Positions 6,353 to 9,100 of a DNA stretch of 9,100 bases are shown here, in pieces. Below the pieces are notes generated by a model. It saw only the letters and a list, made by a program, of their open reading frames with translations, did not search any database and was not told where the DNA came from. The position numbers and the translations under genes are program-made. This DNA comes from Fischerella sp. (lineage in GTDB: Bacteria > Cyanobacteriota > Cyanobacteriia > Cyanobacteriales > Nostocaceae): assembly GCA_026419705.1 (NCBI GenBank), contig JANZYY010000183.1, positions 1 to 9,100 on the forward strand. The letters are read 5' to 3'. The number at the start of each line of letters is the position of its first letter. Position 1 is the first letter of the stretch.

Positions 6353-6657
6353 TTCTGAGTTTTTCTCCCTTCTTCAAGATAATTACTTACAAGAGGATGT
6401 TTCAGAAGTATCAGATCCCTCCTAGCCCCCGATGAATTGGGGGGAAACTTAGCTTCCAAGTCCCTCGTAAGAAAAATTTTAGCTTCCAAGTTTCCCTGAG
6501 CAAGCAGGTCTGTTTTATTCGTACTAGCAGATTGGTCTGAGTCTTGTAATACTACCCAAAAGCCGGGGTGCGATCGCTTGGTCAATTAACTGGTCGTGTT
6601 GTTTTAGTTCTAGGTTGAATTCATATCTGCAATCACTCTTCTCAAACAGTTATGCAC
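6353..6657. repeat. Repeat-containing intergenic region between the marC remnant and trhO
   Basis: Upstream of trhO, no credible gene. CCCCC-GATGAATT-GGGGG (6426-6443) lies in a context reading GATCCCTCCTAGCCCCCGAT, which resembles the 'gatccccctagccccc' family of dispersed cyanobacterial repeats. Next to it, the 13-mer TTAGCTTCCAAGT occurs twice (6449-6461 and 6479-6491) with a 30-base period. A HIP1 octamer is at 6570-6577. The repeats keep a minus-strand frame of 78 codons open by chance. The trhO promoter must lie here, but no clear -10/-35 pair was identified. Confidence 0.55.
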
Positions 6658-6837
6658 CTAAATATTGAGCGTTGCTTTGATTACAGTCAGAAAGCCATTG
6701 ACAATATACTGCACTGCTAATGCTGCCAGTAAAATGCCCAACACTTGAGAAATCACATTGATTCCGGTTTGCCCAGTCAAAGAGTTCACTTTTGAGCGAT
6801 CGCCAGTGAACCATCAAGTCACAATCGCAGAAATTAC
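6658..6837 (-). pseudogene. C-terminal remnant of a MarC-family membrane protein
   Basis: The minus-strand frame ending at TAG 6660-6658 reads ...SLTGQTGINVISQVLGIL, then LAALAVQYIVNGF and a short tail. This matches the last transmembrane part of MarC/YhgN-type (NAAT) membrane proteins, where 'TGINVI-R-MGL-LAA-AVQFI-NG' is typical. Only about 50 residues follow an in-frame TGA at 6816-6814. Before that stop the frame reads PNVISAIVT, which could be the preceding membrane segment, and it closes again at a TGA just inside lon. The N-terminal two thirds are missing, so the gene is truncated and dead. The remnant begins exactly where lon ends and overlaps its stop codon, pointing to an insertion or deletion join. 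Family assignment rests on remembered motif similarity. Confidence 0.6.
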
Positions 6838-9100
6838 GTTGGGTTTGCATCAATGGGGTTTGCAGGCAATAAGGCCGTTGCCAGTACGTTCTCAACGGCG
6901 CTAGCAAACACAAACTGAAGCTGATTTCGCACTTCTTCTGGCACGTCTTCCAAATCGGCTTCATTACGTTGGGGCAAAATCACGGTTTTGACCCCCGCTC
7001 GATAGGCAGCTAGCACTTTTTCGCGAATACCGCCCACTGGCAGAACTTTCCCGCGCAGCGTAATTTCTCCTGTCATGGCAACATCATTGCGGACTAATCG
7101 ACCTGAGGCAAGGGAAGCGATCGCTGTTACCATTGTTACCCCAGCGGAAGGACCGTCCTTGGGTGTTGCGCCAGCGGGTACATGTACGTGCACCACCTTA
7201 CCCACAAAGACTTTCGGGTCAATTCCCAATTTTTCAGCATTCGAGCGCACATAGGACAAAGCAGCCTGAGCAGATTCGCGCATCACATCTCCCAGCATCC
7301 CCGTCAACACCAACTGTTCGGCTCGTCCGGGCATCATCGTGGCTTCAACGAATAGCACGTCTCCCCCTGCTGGCGTCCAGGCTAAACCAGTAGCAATCCC
7401 AGGGCGATCGATCCGTTCAACCACCTCATTGACAAAGTGGGGGCGGCGTAAGTAGTCAGGAATTTGCCCTGCATCAACAGTCGTGCATGTAGTCGTTCCT
7501 TCGGCAATGTGGCGAGCGATTTTCCGAACCACCGTGCCAATTTCCCGCTCTAAACTGCGGACTCCTGCTTCACGGGTATATTCGCGAATGATTCTTTGCA
7601 AGGCAGCATCCGTGAGGGTCAGTTCCTCTGGCTTTAGCCCGTTGGCGCGTAGTTGTTTCGGTAACAGATAGCGACGGGCAATGTGCAGCTTCTCCATTTC
7701 AGTGTAGCCAGACAGACTCAAGACCTCCATGCGATCGAGTAATGGCGATGGAATGGTTTCGATTGTATTTGCCGTACAGATAAACAGTACCCTGGACAAG
7801 TTAAAAGGTACGCCCAAGTAGGTATCCACAAAGGTATGGTTTTGTGCCGGATCGAGGACCTCTAAAAGAGCTGCGGCTGGATCGCCTTGAAAACTTCTGC
7901 CCAGCTTATCCACCTCATCTAGCATAAATACTGGATCGGCGGTTTCGGCGCGTCGCAACGCTTGAATCAAACGACCCGGTAAAGCACCGATGTAGGTACG
8001 GCGATGTCCGCGAATTTCAGCTTCGTCACTGATGCCACCTAAACTGATTCGCACAAATTTGCGCCCCATTGCCCGAGCGATCGATTGTCCTAAGGAGGTT
8101 TTACCCACCCCAGGCGGTCCCACAAAACAGAGGATCGGCTCCCGACTAATGTCATCGAGAATGAGTTCTTGATGTTTTTGGGATTGTTTTTGGTTGGTTT
8201 GTTCAGGCTGATCTGCCTGTTGGGCTTGGCGATCGCTTTTCAGTTTTTTGACCGCCAGATATTCTAATATTCGGTCTTTAATCCGTTCTAAGTTATAATG
8301 ATCTTCATCCAAAATTTGACGCGCATAAGCCAGGTCGATCGCCTCTCCCGTTGTGGTATTCCAAGGCAAACTCACCATCCAGTCCAGATAGGTACGGATC
8401 ATGCCATACTCAGGTGATACTGCCGGCAAGCGTTCCAACCGAGATAATTCTCGGAAGGCTTCTTTGCGTGCTTCTTCCGGCAACTGGGCTGCTTCTAGCT
8501 GTTGGCGCAATTCCCGAATTTCGGCTTGTTCTGTGTCCTCTTCGCCTAGCTCCCGCTGAATGGATTTTAATTGTTCTCGGAGAATGTATTCCCGCTGAGT
8601 TTTGGAAATTTTTTGTTGGGCATCAGAAGCAATTTGCTGTTGCAATTCTCGCACTGCCAGTTCCTGTTGCACCAGTTCAATCAACCGCTTCAGTTTATCC
8701 GCCACGGTATCTAGTTCCAGTACCTCTTGCCGCACGGTCGTTTGCATCGGTGTCATTGCTGCAACCAGATAGGCAAACATGCGGGAGTCGCTGATATTCT
8801 CACCTGCAGCTGCTAATTCATTAGGAATATCTTCCGTGAGCGGAACCAACTTGCGGAACAATTCGCCGAGAGTGCGGCGCAGGGCTTCAGTTTCCATATC
8901 AGTGGCGGTTTTTTCGGGGGCTTTTTCCACCCGGGCCACTAAAAATGGTTCTGTTTGCAAAAAGTCGAGAATCCGAATTCGTTCCAGTCCTTGAACCACA
9001 AGTTGTAACGTGCCATCGGGCAGACGCAGCAATCGATGAATAATCGCAGCAGTGCCAACGCGATAAATGTCATCTGGACCCGCCGGACGCACCTCTGGAT
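6834..9100 (-). CDS. lon: ATP-dependent Lon protease (LonA type), lacking N-terminal start (partial at right edge)
   Basis: The visible 754 residues cover almost all of a bacterial LonA, a hexameric cytosolic AAA+ serine protease that degrades damaged and regulatory proteins. Numbered from the Val at 9092: the end of the N-terminal substrate-binding domain (1-115); a long coiled-coil region (120-230); Walker A GPPGVGKTS (325-333); Walker B FMLDEVDK (389-396); sensor Asn442; and the protease domain with catalytic Ser649 in KDGPSAG and Lys692 in GIREKVLAA. The Ser-Lys spacing of 43 equals E. coli Lon. The GTG at 9092 is not the true start: the frame stays open to the edge (Pro-Glu before it), and about 80 residues should precede it. 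A Gln-rich insertion of about 25-30 residues sits just before the ATPase core (about 286-313). The gene is visibly richer in G+C than its neighbours. Many cyanobacteria lack Lon, which suggests transfer. Confidence 0.97.
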   Translation of the reverse strand, partial: PEVRPAGPDDIYRVGTAAIIHRLLRLPDGTLQLVVQGLERIRILDFLQTEPFLVARVEKAPEKTATDMETEALRRTLGELFRKLVPLTEDIPNELAAAGENISDSRMFAYLVAAMTPMQTTVRQEVLELDTVADKLKRLIELVQQELAVRELQQQIASDAQQKISKTQREYILREQLKSIQRELGEEDTEQAEIRELRQQLEAAQLPEEARKEAFRELSRLERLPAVSPEYGMIRTYLDWMVSLPWNTTTGEAIDLAYARQILDEDHYNLERIKDRILEYLAVKKLKSDRQAQQADQPEQTNQKQSQKHQELILDDISREPILCFVGPPGVGKTSLGQSIARAMGRKFVRISLGGISDEAEIRGHRRTYIGALPGRLIQALRRAETADPVFMLDEVDKLGRSFQGDPAAALLEVLDPAQNHTFVDTYLGVPFNLSRVLFICTANTIETIPSPLLDRMEVLSLSGYTEMEKLHIARRYLLPKQLRANGLKPEELTLTDAALQRIIREYTREAGVRSLEREIGTVVRKIARHIAEGTTTCTTVDAGQIPDYLRRPHFVNEVVERIDRPGIATGLAWTPAGGDVLFVEATMMPGRAEQLVLTGMLGDVMRESAQAALSYVRSNAEKLGIDPKVFVGKVVHVHVPAGATPKDGPSAGVTMVTAIASLASGRLVRNDVAMTGEITLRGKVLPVGGIREKVLAAYRAGVKTVILPQRNEADLEDVPEEVRNQLQFVFASAVENVLATALLPANPIDANPT

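Noticed and set aside
6349..6585. A 78-codon minus-strand open frame ending in an ATGA overlap with trhO
   Set aside because: Its sequence runs through a palindromic repeat and a 30-base direct repeat, giving the duplicated peptide LEAK, and it has no recognisable domain. The ATGA overlap is suggestive but not enough alone.
6650..6964. A 104-codon minus-strand frame spanning the lon end
   Set aside because: It starts inside lon in another frame and has Cys/Gln/Trp-rich, unprotein-like composition. The MarC-like remnant in the neighbouring frame explains this DNA better.
9090..9092. GTG as the lon start codon
   Set aside because: The frame continues upstream to the window edge, and the N-terminal Lon domain is clearly incomplete at this point.

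Overview
The window looks like filamentous or otherwise large-genome cyanobacterial chromosome. The octamer GCGATCGC (HIP1) occurs at least eight times in 9.1 kb (389, 1666, 3598, 4718, 6570, 6796, 7117 and 8230). The protein set also fits: a cyanobacterial-type PutA, a PEP-CTERM protein, an slr0095-like O-methyltransferase and TrhO. Intergenic DNA is A+T-rich and carries short palindromic repeats of the kind scattered through Nostoc-like genomes. No RNA gene, CRISPR array, transposase or phage gene was found.

Layout, left to right. Positions 1-1078 (minus) hold the N-terminal 359 codons of a PutA-type proline dehydrogenase running off the left edge. A repeat-bearing gap follows, then a secreted or membrane-anchored TPR protein (1490-2152, plus). 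It converges on an HxlR-family regulator (2247-2618, minus) across a nested inverted repeat. Upstream of the regulator is a broken gene for a small secreted protein (2895-3176, minus). It has a clear signal peptide but no usable start codon and an internal stop, so it is easily missed. After about 500 bp of A+T-rich DNA comes a DUF1194/von Willebrand A-like protein with a PEP-CTERM anchor (3689-4534, plus), then a class I O-methyltransferase (4731-5393, plus). The methyltransferase converges on trhO (5456-6352, minus), which encodes tRNA U34 hydroxylase. A repeat-rich gap leads to a C-terminal remnant of a MarC-family membrane protein (6658-6837, minus). The remnant overlaps the stop codon of a large lon protease gene (6834-9100, minus, 5' end outside the window).

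The genes mostly look like independent units. The one plausible functional pairing is trhO with the neighbouring O-methyltransferase, because hydroxylation and then methylation of tRNA U34 uses enzymes of these two classes in Bacillus. This is inference from proximity. The most unusual stretch is the right end: a G+C-richer lon, a gene many studied cyanobacteria lack, abuts a truncated marC, which suggests insertion or recombination. I see no convincing undescribed multi-gene system. The best candidates for a second look are the decayed secreted-protein gene, the lon/marC junction, the insertion inside Lon, and the trhO/methyltransferase pair.
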